Positions 13,311-26,460 of a stretch of 64,000 nucleotides of DNA are shown here, in pieces (the stretch's first letter is position 1; each line of letters begins with the position of its first letter). Origin of the DNA: Chaunax sp. Z400 (taxonomy: Eukaryota; Chordata; Actinopteri; Lophiiformes; Chaunacidae); contig CM075187.1 of assembly GCA_037577475.1 (NCBI GenBank), positions 24,272,810 to 24,336,809 of the forward strand, in the 5' to 3' direction. Position numbers and translations under genes: made by a program. The notes below the pieces were generated by a model, which had not been told where the DNA came from, did not search any database, and saw only the letters and a list, made by a program, of their open reading frames with translations.

Positions 13311-14220
13311 AGGGTGATAGAAGAGTAAAGTGGAATGGGATCAAGAGGATGGAATTAGTAAACTTCAATTGGAAGACTTCCCCGCATCCAAGGAGATGCT
13401 TATAAGTCATCTTGAAAAGTCATCCATACCAACGCTGTTCTTTGTCTGTTCCATAAAACATGCTGAGACATTTTTTGGGTTTTGCCCCGAATTCACTGAT
13501 GTGTTTGGGTGTTTTTTAAATCTGGTCTGCTCATCTTTTGATTATTTGGAGACCAGGTTCCTGTGCTTATGTATGTTTGTCAGTGTTTTTCCCCTGACGC
13601 TGCACTGCGCCGCCGCTGGTCCAGGCACAGTGCCAGTCGATCAGGTTTCACTCTGCTTGTGTTTGCTTCTCTGACTGGCTTGGCAGAAACCAATAAACAC
13701 CACACTCCCACCCTTATACCTCCTTCTCCGTCTAAAAAAAAAAAAGAAGACCATTCTTGCTTTGCCAAAGCACACAAGGCACTATAGAATGACATGAATT
13801 TTTTTTCTTCCCCTCCTCTTTTCCCACTTTGTTGAAATTCTTGGCATTCTTGGAAGTAGGCATTGTTCAACTTAGCAATTAAAGCTCCGACACCAGGCAG
13901 AGTAAGACTCAGTTATTGCATTTATCACCATAATTAGATCCAGTTTTCCTTTGGGTTGAGGATTTAGCTTTCTTTAGTTTCTTTTCTGTGATGCCACCAA
14001 GCCATTTGTCTTCAGTGAGACCACAGGGTGACTTTGGGGTGGTCGTTTTGGTGTTTGAGCCCAAGCCACCTTCCGCTGAGTGTAGACATATCTGGATTGA
14101 ATTGGTACCCCCGCTCCGCCTCTCACCCCCACCCTCTTTTGTTTCATGTGGTTTGTAACTGCAGCAAAGCACATGTGGCGTATATTGTTCTGCTCACAGT
14201 TTGACCCCCATCAAACTCAT

Positions 14221-14275
14221 TATCAGAATCAAAATTGCTTTAATCGTCAAATACAATAAATAAAGTGAAACTTAC
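14221..14275 (-). repeat. Possible non-LTR retrotransposon tail
   Basis: TATCAGAATCAAAATTGCTT followed by 'taatcgtcaaatacaataaa' resembles the 'cagaatcagctttattggcc' words that mark 3' tails of a widespread fish retroelement in reverse orientation. Only about 55 bp are recognisable and there is no body or duplication, so this is a weak call from family memory. Confidence 0.3.
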
Positions 14276-17200
14276 CCGGGAGGCACTGATGACATATCAG
14301 CATGTTACCTAATAATATACTGACACACGGTGCTAGTTATAACACAATGCAGTAATGCTAATTCAGTAAGACAACAGAATAGGCTCAGCATCAGGAGAGA
14401 AAATGGACTTAAAGTGGATCATTTGTCGTATGAGGAATTCTGTAGAAATCAAATAAGAATAAGAACTAATGAGATTTTTAAATCAAACTAAAATGATTTT
14501 TTCCAAAAAAATAAAAAACAAAAATTTGTCCTCAGTGCTTGTTTTGTCTCATGCACTTATTTCATCAAAATTTTTACTACCAAGTAGAGGAAACTTCATT
14601 TGTCTGGCATAACAGGGCATGGCTCTTTAGCTCTTACTCACAATTTGCATTGCAGTAAAAGACTGAATGCTTTATTGCCACATATTGTGATTAGAGCTCT
14701 ACTCAACAACACTTCAGTGATGTTGTTGGAATCAGGGAGTAACAAGCTAGTTGCTATACATATTGCACCCATTGTTTTTACATTCAGGTTATTTGCTCAC
14801 CACAAATAGACTCATGGAAAAAAGAGAGGCCATCGAAGTGTATTTCTCCCATGACAGAAAAAAGGATCACATTTTAACATGAAATGTTTATTGTTAGAAC
14901 AAGATGTTTGTCAATTTATAACCTGAATATAAAGTAATGTCTTGTGCTACAATGAACAAGTTAAGCCAACTGGCTTTATCTTCCTGTGTAGAATGCAATT
15001 TTAACAGCACAATGGGCCAACTGTTAAATAAAATAAATAAATACTGTGTGGAAAAACACGTCTTCTATCAACGTTCAGAGGCTGCAAAGTATGGCGTCCT
15101 GCAGTCAGTAGTGCACATTGAGTGTAACCTCAAAGTGAAGCTGAGGGTGAAGAGAAAATATGACGATGGTGTTTAGTGCAGTATAGATCATAAATGCCAC
15201 CCCCTCCATGTTAGCACATGGGTCATAAGCCAAACAAAAACTCAACGTAAAGGCTTAATAAAATCAATAAAAAGGTAGTGTCTTTGATTCTAGATCATCG
15301 TATTATACTAATGTGTCTGGTTAAGTGTTAAATTTTCTGATTTTGTTTCTTATTAATTACACTTGATGCTATAAAAAGGAAGTGAACCATCATAAGTGAC
15401 AGCTGAGCCCTGCCTGCAATTCATCAGGCGTTTGTATGGGTGGGAACTCTATGGTTGAGTATAGCAGAGAAATGTTCATGTTGCAATGTATTATGATACT
15501 TTTTGGCATATTAACCTTTCAAAAACAACAAAGGGGATTTTTCTGATTTTCAGTTTAGTGAAAAATAAACACTAAAAAATACTTAACATAAAAATAAAAA
15601 TAATTCTTGAATTGATTTGAATTTATAAGTAATTTATAAGCTTGTAAGTTTTAAATCAACACAGTAGTAGCTGTGCTTTCAACACAGTATGACAGCAGAA
15701 ATAACATGAGAGGACATCCATCTGATGTCAACACATATACTGTTTCTGATCTCTTCATCAGATGCTGTTCAAAATAATGTTGTTTACACAAGTAAACAAC
15801 GTTAGTTTGCTTACAAGTAATTGAGCAGTAATTGAGCTGTGAATCAACTCAACACTACCTATTTAACACAATATCACATTAGACATGTTTATTTGAGGCT
15901 CTGATATTTATTTACTCACTCTGTAGATTTGAGACTGTCATCGTACATACGTGGTATCATTACTCAGAGAACTGTTTCCTGCTTGGCATTATAATTTGTG
16001 GTCCAGTGTATTGATAAGATCTTGAAATTCGACAGTTTGAACAACTTTGTTTATCAAGTTGTGTGTCTGTGATGAGTTCGATTTGTATTTTCTGTATCCT
16101 GTCAGTTGAACCATGTTGAACCCTTGACTTGTCTCTGCTTGCTTTTATTCTCAGTTGACGACGACTGATAAAGTTTCTCCATAAACCGAAACTGCACATC
16201 GAGTGGGACGTGTTCCGCCCAAGAATTTGACTTCCACCTTGCAACTTTAGTGAACTGCCTTGTTTTTATGAACTATACCGTCTTTAGTGAATGTCTTTAA
16301 GCCCAAAATATTGCCACTCACTCTAAGTAAAGTCTTTCATCGCCATTTTGATGCACGAATGTAGTACTGAGACAAAGACAGATGTTGTTCAGTGTTTAAC
16401 AATGTTTTCCAAATACATGTCAATATCACAAATACATGACTTTCTGGGTAAAAATGGCGGTTGCAGAGTGTTTAGTAAAGTTTTCGTGAAACATAACACA
16501 ATACAGTACGTCTCCACTGCTATGTTGTATAGATAAATACCGGTATACCCATTTTATTGTACACTGCTACTAAAACTGCGGCACCAATGCTCGATATCAC
16601 TATTATGTTTCCTAATGATGTCATACTGAGAGATGGTAATGTTCATATCTGGATTTTGTACACCAGGAGGAGGTGAAGACCCCAGACCTCACAGCAGAGC
16701 TTAATAGCATGACCACAATTAACAGAGATTCTTAAATTCCATCGAAACCATTGAAAGCTTAGACACAGTATTTACAAATAAGTCTAAAAAATGTTATTCC
16801 CTTTTACTATAGTTTAGTAAAGGATGGAAGAATTCAAATTTTGGCTTGATTTTAAGCATATCAGAGGTACAGAACCTATGATTTGGTTACAGTAGTTGGG
16901 TTTATCTTTCTGTGAAACCATTCAAAACATGCTGCCAACAGTCTTGTAGCCTTCTTAGCTGCACTAAAAAAAACCTTCTATCTCTTCTAGCGCTGTTTTT
17001 TTAGATAAAAACCGAGTGTTTGAAAATGCTCATGTCCACATTGTCACCCCCCCACATGCAAAATGCTACATGCCCTCATATCAGTTTAAGCTGTGAGTGG
17101 AGTTCTTTTCTTCTTCCTGCACTAGAGCTTTTATCTGGCTCTCTATCTCTGCTGACAATACACCACCATGCCTCCATAACGGCATATTTGCCCAGGACGT

Positions 17201-19112
17201 CAGTGTTTTGAGAATACGCAGTTGAAGTGTGCATGTGTGCTATGGCTGCATGTGCACGTGTACAAAGCTACCATGCATATATCCATGGAGACATGCATTT
17301 AGTCTAAATAAAATGGAACAGTACCAGTTGGATTTGTTGCTCTCTGTGCAGTCCAACACAAAGAGCCTGTCATATGAAGACAGCATGGTAGAACATAGAT
17401 CTTCCATAGTCGGGTAGGGTTGTTTTATTTGACAACATGCAAGCTATGTTTATCTTACTCCCATGCAGTTATGCCTGGCATTTGCACAAGCAGTAAGTTT
17501 CCACATCTAGCAAACCACAAGACAAAAAAACTGTGTAGACTAACTCCCTCCATAATTGACATGAAATATCTATAGATTCAATTTAAATATTGCTTATTAA
17601 TGGATTTTCTGGTGATTGTTTAATGGCCACACTAGCTTGACCTCCTCTTTTCTCCCGTCTGAAGCTCATTCATGCCCTATCTCCCCTCTTACTTATGAAA
17701 AAGCCCCATAAATCACTTTCCTGTAAACAGTAGTGACACACAGCCTGATGTGTACTTCGATATATATTTAGGGGACCACAAGCCCTGAAATCTGAGCCTG
17801 TTTATGTTTGGGAGACAAACTGTAGTGAGACGTCGTGTGCAGACTTTTGTGTGTGTGTATGTGACATTTGTGTCGCTTACTCTGCTCATAGAACTAGAAG
17901 TACATGTTGTGCACAGATGGCATCCTGCTAATTTGTTCTTATTGTTACAAATTATGTTGTCGCGCTTAAGCGTGGTAATGCTACCAGTAACAATAACACA
18001 AATCCAGACTGGGCCGCCGCTGGAGCAGCTGCATGACGCCACTGCTGACGAGGCTGGTTGTGGGGAGGTACTCAGTGGAAATGGTTCTTGGAGTAAACAC
18101 TCTCTTGGTAGGACAAATGGCCTGGGTCTGCAAACAAAAATGGCAGTTGAACAATATTCCCTTGTAGCACAAATAGCTTTGAGCCATTAAGCTTCACAGT
18201 AAATATCCACACCTCAGACACATTTGAATTTGAAAGTTATTGGAGATATACACATAATAAAAGTGTCAGATAACACGGCTCCCTTTACACCAATTAATAA
18301 TGAGTGCAATTTTAGCAAATATTTGTTTGGTCACACAATATTATTTAAACAGAATGTGTCCAGGAGAAACTTGTATTCCATGGAAGGCTCCTCTCAGTCA
18401 TGCTCCTTGTTGTGGCAGTGGGTTAGAGCTCAGTGGCTTCAGATGGAGTGTGTGGGAGCGGTTCAGGGATTACTGCTACTAGTTGCCTCTTAAATCTTCC
18501 ATAATGTGATGCTCTAACATCATACAACAAAAGGAGTTTATAGATCTCAAGACCAGAGAGGTGCATAAAAATAAACATCTTATCAATTATATCTCCACAT
18601 ACTGTTTGCTGTGTATTGCCTCACTTGCCTATAGGAATGTTTTCACAATGGGTGCACACAGGAGGCCATGCCATAAAAACCAATAATATATGTGTCATAG
18701 TGGTAATGACAGCATTGAGTTTGTGAAGCAGTCAATCAGAGGGAGTGATCGTCTAAATGAATTAGTCTAGAGAGACTTATTGGATTTTTAAATTCAATGC
18801 TTTGGTGCATCCAGGCCTTCATAAAGAAATATACTGTTTGTATATTGAAATTTTATTTTCATTGTTGTTGGTGTCATTGAGACTTTTATTGTTCTAAGAG
18901 TAACCAGCAAGTGATGTAAGTGATGTGAGTTATTGTAATATTTTTAGTGCAACGTTTATAATCATTATTTTGACAATTAATGTCAATCCTACATAATGTA
19001 TTGTTGTATATCTATTGTGTGCCATTCTGATTTAGCGTCCTTGAGAATCAATTGCCTGTATGAGGAATCACTACCTTCCACTTATTTTACACCACTGTCC
19101 AGTCATGACCTG
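14276..19112. other. Non-genic stretch
   Basis: AT-rich, with no gene I can support. The 128-codon frame at 17804-18190 has no recognised motif. A perfect inverted forkhead-type palindrome at 15779-15800 is listed separately. A 'taccggtata' palindrome near 16540 is reminiscent of Tc1/mariner MITE ends but stands alone. Confidence 0.6.
15779..15800. promoter_or_regulatory. Inverted pair of forkhead-type motifs
   Basis: GTTGTTTAC and its exact reverse complement GTAAACAAC face each other across the 4-bp spacer ACAA, giving a perfect 9-bp palindrome. TGTTTAC/GTAAACA is the core bound by FOX transcription factors. The palindrome and core are seen directly; binding is inference, and the same sequence could be a chance hairpin. 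Confidence 0.3.
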
Positions 19113-19400
19113 CACTGCAAAAAAGAATCGCCAAAATACAAGAAATAAACACTGAATTTGGGGTGAAAATGGCTTTAATACTAGTGAAATTATCTGTCCA
19201 TGCAAGCAAGATAAATCTACATGTCACACAGTCTTAAATTAAGTGTAAAATGTTGGTTTCAGTCTAAACATAAGAAGGCCACATAAAAAAAAAAGTCAAT
19301 AACTTTTAAAACAAGATAATTAATCTCATGTTTCCAGATCTAAGATTTTAAATCTTGGGTAGTACAGAACAATTTGCAAGGTTTTACTTTGATTCGCCCT
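19113..19400 (+). mobile_element. Truncated MITE-like repeat beginning CACTGCAAAAAA
   Basis: The segment begins CACTGCAAAAAAGAATCGCC and runs through 'aaaatacaag', 'gtgaaattatctgtc', 'aaattaagtgtaaaatg' and 'taaaacaagataattaatct'. This order is familiar from an abundant teleost DNA-transposon MITE whose ends are complementary (CACTGCAAAAA...TTTTTGCAGTG). The matching right end is not present before about 19.4 kb, so this copy is truncated or too eroded to close. Confidence 0.4.
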
Positions 19401-22400
19401 GATCAATAAAGGCATTTTAACTACACCCTTTGCTCGATGCTGGTGTGCCTGAAGTCAGCCCAGAGGCTTTTCTTTGTCCACTCCACAGGGTATGTTTAAG
19501 GTTTCAACAGTAAAATACATTTAAAAATGTATCACAGATGCAACCTGTGAGAGTTGGCTGCTCTGTCTGTAATAGTCCTGTCATGAATGATGCCACAATA
19601 GGCCATCACTTCAGGACAGAGTACAACCAGTAATGTTATTGAGTCCATGTCTGAAAAGTCTTAAGAATTTGTTGCTCTGTCCTAAAAGTGAGCACTTAAT
19701 CATATCTGTATGGAGGATGAACACTAACAGAGGATTGGACATCAGGAGCTACAGTGTAACTGGGTCTGGGCCCTCTCAACACAGGATGGAAACTGGTAAT
19801 GACTGCTGAAACCAAGGAGAAATATGTCTGATTACATCCCATTATTAACTGTGAGCGATCATTGTATGAGCTTTTTTTTTCTTTCTCTGAGAACAAACCC
19901 AACTCTGGCCTTTCCTAATCCTATCTCATCTCTTTCCTGTGCATGTTGGCTCAATGTCATGGCCCAGAACTTGACCCAAAATGGAAGGAATGGCGGAATT
20001 ATGGAGGAGGGAGGGATAAATGGGGAGCAAGTAAGGGGCTGCGGATGGATTTAGGGGCCTGACTGGTGGTGGCCATGAGGGGGTTCCCCATGGAGTCTTA
20101 GGCCCAGGTGCAGATTTTTAATGATGGTGGCGTTAGAGGGAGGGGAATACACTTTGAATACCGAGTCCCCATGTGAAGTTTCACTCAACACCGTGGCCCT
20201 CTTTGACCCTGGATTAGTTTCCTCTTCCAGGTTTAGAAGCAGGATGCTGACCCCCGGCATCCCCTCTCCGTTACCTGCACAATCATGAGATAGCCCTGTG
20301 CCTCTGGGGACAGATATTGTGGTCGCGCCTGCTGTCTGGACTCAAGCCAGCTTGGATGTGTCACAAAAATGAAGGTGCCCGTCTGGCAGGTCAGACAGGA
20401 AGCTTTGTGCTCTGTCCTGACCCATCCACCCTGTCCTTTTATTCAGTGCATTCTTCATGCTATCCTTTTTTTGTCCTTCATGTTTATTGTGCAATTTTCA
20501 AGGACAATGTGGTATTTTTAGAAAAACTAAAAATCCTTCAGAGATCATCTCCATTAGAGTTGTAGCTTTGTTTATGTCTTTCATACATAAATATCTATTT
20601 TGCCCTTTTTTAAATCAGATAATAGATTGCTCGATGCAATCATCAGAAATTCGATAACATTATCATGGTTTAAATGCATACATCTTTCCATTTTGCATGT
20701 GCTGCTTTGTATCATTATGATGTAACCTAATAATGAGGAGTTCCTGAGAGCAGGCAGGATTAGTCTCCAGGACATTACCACTGTTTGTTCTACATCCCTG
20801 CTTGATTGTTTTGGGACTCAACGTAATACTGAGCTCAGGCAACAACCGGCTGCATGTCCTCTACCAATTATACTCGAGCCGACAATGTGTAGATCCTCAG
20901 AGCGTCTGCCCTCTTCCGATTTGGGGGAGATAAGAGTGTGTTGGGGGAGGTGTGTGGAAGGAGAGACTGGAAGTGGTGAAAGGGTGTTTGCAGGCTGAGA
21001 ATGCGCCTGTGGTTAATCACACACCCAGATTGCATTTTTTCTTCATCTTTTTCTCTCTCCGACTCTCTTCCTGGGTCGGTTGTGCTGCCTGACTATGTTA
21101 TCTGTCCTCGTATCTCCACTGGCTTCCTAACACCTGTTGATTAAAGACATCCTCACCTGTCAGCAGCAGCCACCTAGTCACTCATGGTCCTGATCGTTAG
21201 AAGAGCCGAAAACAGACTCTGAATGTGTCTATCCCAGTCTGTGTTGTTACTTCACACATCCTCACTCCTATTATTCTGGCTACGAATCATCACCATTTGC
21301 ACAATGAATTCATGTGAAACTTGCATTAATTATTCAGGGAAATGTCTCATACATCATGGAGGAGGCTACTAAACCTGAGAAAAGAGTTATAGAAAGTCTT
21401 GTGTGGCTCTAGAGGAGCTTTTTCAAATCAAAGGAAATAACCCTGATGATGTCATAGGTGCTGTCTTGGTTTGGGTCTGAGGCTACACATTTTTTATATA
21501 AAACCTCTATTTCAACAGGTGGCCTGGACTCCCAGTATGTGAGCATTTACAAGGCAGGAAGGGTTGAACAAAAAGATGAAGAAAAAACATTCTTTCTGGA
21601 GTTGGACCCTACAAAATGAGGATATCCTGAATTCTGAGTAATTTTTTCCCATTCGCTTTTTCAGACCTGCAACCTTCTGACCAAATTGTTCCACTTCTCA
21701 AGTATTAATAGTATCTTAAAACATAATATCTCTGGAGGAAAGTGACAGTTTTATCACGTCCATTGCTGCAAGTCATACAGGCTGTGTAGTGTTTGTGTTT
21801 TGTTTCTTGCTACCACCCATGCTCAACTGTAGAAGAGAGGAGAGAGATTATCCAGGACAAAGAAGGTCAAGGCTCATTTATACTCCATTTCCATATAAAA
21901 ATAGATACGGCACTTTCCAATGGTGAATCCGTCAATGCCCTCATACTTTCATATGTCTTTTACAATGACATCGATGCATCCAGAAGAGGCAGAAAACTTT
22001 GGACCACATCAAATATGACCACAGTAGGACAAGGTAGTAAATACAAATCGGCAAAAGTGGAATGTACTCCACGGTGGTGTGTGAGGTCACTAAATACATC
22101 GAGACTTGAGGACGGAGAGTTTTTTCTCTTTTTCACTTAACTTTTTTCTTCTTCTTTGTTTCCGTACACATTTGTCGTGCCTTGCTTGAGTTGTAGCTAC
22201 ACTGCTCCCAACCATTTCCGGTGGTAATGCTTCGTTTCATCCATCTCGTCTGTATCTGTAAGCTCTTTGCACACATACTCAAATATGTATGAAATGAACA
22301 CAGAAGACAGATGGAAGGTTCTGTCCATATCCGTATGCAACATAGAGCATAAATGTGCCTTTAGAAGTGCAACATGGGAAAGCAATGACAATAAGGACTT

Positions 22401-23367
22401 GCAATCTTGGTATCTGGGTCTTTTGAGTCTTCTAACGTTACTGAAGTGCATAACTACTTCCTGGATTCCGACCCTAGAATCACGACCTACATTCAAAATT
22501 TTGTCAATTCATTGCAATTAAACAATCAGTCAGAGAATGAGGCCACAACAAATGCCCATGAAAGACTGCATCATTCATGGTGGAGACAGGATTTTCACCC
22601 TTTCTATGTTTTATTTTACCTCCCTCCTGATCTTTTTCTCTATACCCTTCTCTTCTTTAAAAAAAAAAAATCTTCCTGCTATGCATTTAAACAAATATAT
22701 TGGATCATTAAGAAGAAAAAAAAAAGACCCGAAAAAGGGCCACCAGGTCTAGGATTGCCTTTTGTTAAGGAGAGTGCTGTTGGTGCTGTATGTGCAATCG
22801 TGAATCAACGTTAAAGACGTGGTTGTCACTAGGGTGAATGGAGGCGGCAGGGTGCTAACAGCTGAAGACAGGTTTCAAAGCAGAGAGGTTACAATTGGTG
22901 ATAATAGATGCCTTCCTAAAGAGCAGATCACAATACACATTAAAGCACCCCCCCTCTGCCTGTGCTCATTCAGCTCTCTGTCCAGAGCCGCGTTCTCGGG
23001 TGGGTTTTATGTGTTTACCACAATCTGACTGAACTCATTTTCTTGAGACAATGCTTTAGAGCTACAGACACTTGTAGTATGGGGTCTGTATTCAGTTCCA
23101 AAGGAGAAAAGAGGAAGGAAATCTGGATAATTTGTGGAGCAGCTGAAGGAGCAAGAATTATCTCTGAGTTCCAGTTTCATTTTGTTCTTCTGCTTCAATT
23201 CCCTCGCTCAACTTTATCCTATTGCTTTTGTATTTTCACTGTGAGGTCTACTACTTTGGTTTTCCTTTAGCTCCAGAATAAAGACCTTTTTTTTTCTTTT
23301 TCCAGTGCTCCACTTCTGCTAAACATTAGCATGAGTATTGTCAATTTTATGCATATTGGTGACCTAG
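19401..23367. other. Non-genic stretch
   Basis: No gene supported. A GC-richer block at about 19960-20290 carries a 69-codon minus-strand frame (20051-20260) with fairly even codon use but no domain or splice context that I recognise. Other open frames, including 22407-22814 (135 codons), cross A-runs and look random. Confidence 0.55.
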
Positions 23368-23798
23368 TGTAACCGGTGGACTTCTGCGTTGTGTATATGT
23401 GTAGAAATCATTCTCAGCACCAGTTTCTCTTTGGAGAACGCTCCATTTATTGCCTCACTGACCAAGGAAGAAAACAGCACATCAGTGTGCAATCTGTGTT
23501 CATGCCCCAGCTCCTCACTCTATAAAACAAACAGCAAAATAACTTAATACATACTATATACAAGGATTAACAGGGTGCTGTAGTAGCAACAACAGGGAAC
23601 CAACCTCTCCCATGTGGGGACAATACAAAAGGGGAGAGGCTATGGATGTGATAAGCAGAATATAAGAAACAAGAGAAGAAGAAATAAGGAGGGGCAACAC
23701 AGAAGGAACTGGGACGGTCCTGGCAGTCAGGTATAACAAAAAGGGGTACAATAAAACTGATTTTGTGTAATTATAGTGCCAAAACTGGCCCAGTTACA
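23368..23798 (+). mobile_element. Probable solo LTR of an LTR retrotransposon
   Basis: The 431-bp segment starts TGTAACCGG and ends CCAGTTACA, i.e. it has the TG...CA ends and short inverted terminal repeats (TGTAAC/GTTACA) of retrotransposon LTRs. Inside, a TATAAAA box lies at about 23521 and an AATAAA polyadenylation signal at 23750-23755, about 50 bp before the end; both are in the same orientation and in the order expected of U3-R-U5. No second copy, primer-binding site or internal coding region follows, hence 'solo'. The flanking 4-6 bp (CCTAG and CTGAT) do not match, so a target duplication is missing or decayed. A DNA-transposon MITE is the alternative reading. Confidence 0.45.
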
Positions 23799-25404
23799 CT
23801 GATGTTAGCATTAAGGCACAGACTTTCTGGCATGTTTGACAAATCTGAAATTCAAGTTGTTTACATGGTCACAAACAGTAGATACAAATTGATGACTACG
23901 TTTTACATCAAATAAGTTAAGATTAGATCAGATGAAATTTAGAGATACCTGGGAAGTAAACAGGTTCTAGCAGCACATAAAATAGACCAAACCAGGGACG
24001 CATCTAAGTAGAGGTGTTTACAAGAAAGCATAAGTGGGAAACTGTTCGAATTAAGAAAGGCTTGTATATAAAATACCACATACAAGTACAGGAAGTAAAG
24101 TTTATTTTCATAGTACAGTTCAGCCTGGTCTCACTAAATAACAGGCCAGCTTATGAAGTCATTTTGTGTGTTATTGCAACAGAATATTTTCTTTTCAGGT
24201 GTCAGATGATGTAGTATCATGAGTTTGCACATGGAGGAGGCGGGGGTGAGGGGAGGAGCACAAAACAAACACAAGAAGTCCATAGACATTCAGTATTATG
24301 TTTTTAACTTGCATCACGGAATAAAATATGTACAGTACATAATTTCAGCTGCATCACATAAATAATGCAAGTAAACACTTGAGATCACTGTACAGTTTTC
24401 TCTCTTAGGATCTTATTTGTCCTTCAGCTTGCCATTAAGACAGCTCTCTGTCACAGTTTAAATTTGTTTGATATTTTACAGACTATTTTGAAAGGGAAGA
24501 AAACTATGTTTTTCACAGCTACACCAACACCAACCAACAAACCATGAATTGCAAACTCTTTGCAAATAGGTCTGAACAGAGCCTGTTGTAGTATCACTGC
24601 TGTACTGTGTATCACTGTTTCCTGCAGGCCTCCTGTCCTGTAGCTCTGGTTAGACATAATAAGGCTAACAGCATAGACCTGTACAGCTGACACCCAGCAG
24701 AGTCTGGGAGTTGACAAATGGAAAAGCCCTGAAGATGAATGAAGCACAATTACCCGAGGTAACAAATGTTCCTTATGATTTATGCCCAGCTCGGGTTGCT
24801 TTATTTTTGCCTGGGTACAATTCTCCAGGAGGACAGTGGTGGTGGTGCGAACCCCGGGGCTGCTCTGCACTGACGTTTAGATAGCGAGCTTTGTAGACAT
24901 TGACTAATGGGCTATGTGAGACCACCGCCATTGATATTTACCTCATTTCTCCTCACCCGAGCACTGTCTCAACAACGTCAAGGCTAGCCATCATCCTTTG
25001 AGTTTTTTGTTTCTTTTTTCAAGCCTAGGGTATGGGTGATGCCAGGGGCCCCCCTCGCTTGCATCTCCTAAAGGCCCACCCATTGGTGCTCCAGGGCAGA
25101 GGAGAGAGAGGGAGAAGGTGAGAGGGAGACGGAGAGGGGAGAAGGTCAAACTAAAAGCTTCAGGCATCATGAAGAAATGCACACTTCTCTGTGTTTTCAC
25201 TTGTCAGCTTGATGAACATTCATTCTCACTACATGGCTGAGGAAAGAAAGGACACAGTTTTTTTTTCATACAAAAGTTTTATGTGTGATGGAAATAAACT
25301 GCAGTCATAAAACACCCTCAGATATGGTTCCACTGACATCTTTCAACACCTGAGATCTGGGTTGACATGAGGTTTCCACCTTTTTCTTTTATGTTACATT
25401 TTAG

Positions 25405-25471
25405 CATTCCTGAACAGAGCATCCATTCCTGAATAGAGCATCCATTCCTGAATAGAGCATCCATTCCTGAA
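25405..25471 (+). repeat. 19-bp minisatellite, 3.5 copies
   Basis: Unit CATTCCTGAATAGAGCATC repeated head to tail at 25405, 25424, 25443 and, partially, 25462. The first unit differs by one base (AACAG for AATAG); units two and three are identical. The near-identity points to a recent expansion. Confidence 0.95.
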
Positions 25472-26214
25472 ATGACTAATATGAGTCATGTGAAAGTGAA
25501 CAAAACTTCAGAATTGACTTTTTTGTGGAATAACCAAATAGCTTAATAAATCATTAACCATTGCTGGAACTTGAATGCATCATAAACGTTTTGAGATGAG
25601 TGTTTCTTTTCTTAATATGAATGTTTTGAATTATATTAGGTACATGATCCAATTCAGTTCCTTAAAGAAGTGAATCAGGGCAAAAATAAGACTAATAAGA
25701 CTTTTCTTTCAACTTTATTGTGAGCATATTTTGACATTATGAAGCATCTTTCTCCTTTTGTGTTTCCTTCTTTCACACACATTTAAAGTTTGCTGACAGT
25801 CAGGAAAAGGCACCTCCTTTAAATCAAGTCCTCAGGCCATGTGGAAGTTCTCACCTTACTTTTTATATATGAATTATTACCACTTTGATATCTTGGCACG
25901 GTGCATGTGAGAGTAATGACATTTGAACACTAGTTGTGTGCAGAGGTGAAAACCTATTCTCTGATTACAACCTCTGGCCCAGGTGGTCTCTCTCAGGCTC
26001 CAGACACTTATTTAACAACCATCATGAAACATAAGAGCCACAATCATATTTACAGTGGAACCTCTCCCATTCCCATTCCCGTTCTCTCTCTCCCTCAGCG
26101 GAGAACAAATGATCAGAGTGATACATTTGTCAAGATCACGTTAATTGTGAAATAAAGCGTAATATTTTTTAAATACATTTTAGAAATTTGAGGAAGCTCT
26201 TCACAGGAGGTACT

Positions 26215-26460
26215 AATTCATCTGTTCAATGAAATTAATCACCTAATTGAAAAGCTGTTCCATTGAGACTTAAGCGACAGCAGAGTTAAGATCATATAAG
26301 TGATTGTTGAATTGAAACCATTAACCGAAGCAGCTGTTATTATGATAAATCATGCAGGAAACCTAAATAAGCTCAGTCGTTCAGTATTTATGCAGGTTTA
26401 ACCTCGTGTGATTTATGCATTGTTTGGTAATCATAAGAGGTGCAACCTCTGAAATGTTGA
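26215..26460. promoter_or_regulatory. Candidate conserved non-coding element
   Basis: About 245 bp of non-repetitive, motif-dense sequence: AATTAATC, CCTAATTG, CATTAACC, TTATTATGATAAATCATGCA and TTTATGCA words lie close together, matching homeodomain, POU/CDX and MEIS-like cores, with no stop-free frame and no repeat. This texture is what fish developmental enhancers look like. It is inference from texture only. Confidence 0.25.

Larger units (their letters stand above)
11629..14220. other. Non-genic stretch with TG microsatellites
   Basis: No gene supported. The 131-codon frame at 12374-12769 runs straight through a (TG)n tract and is an artefact. Contains the microsatellites listed separately and an 11-12-bp A run near 13735. 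Confidence 0.6.

Noticed and set aside
16530..16580. Tc1/mariner MITE end suggested by TACCGGTATACC
   Set aside because: Only a single palindromic word; no partner end or TA-flanked body found.
20051..20260. 69-codon minus-strand frame with plausible codon use
   Set aside because: No recognised protein, no clear acceptor or donor at its borders; left as a GC-richer block of unknown nature.
25405..25471. Regular short repeats as a possible CRISPR-like array
   Set aside because: Units are contiguous with no unique spacers, and the genome is vertebrate.
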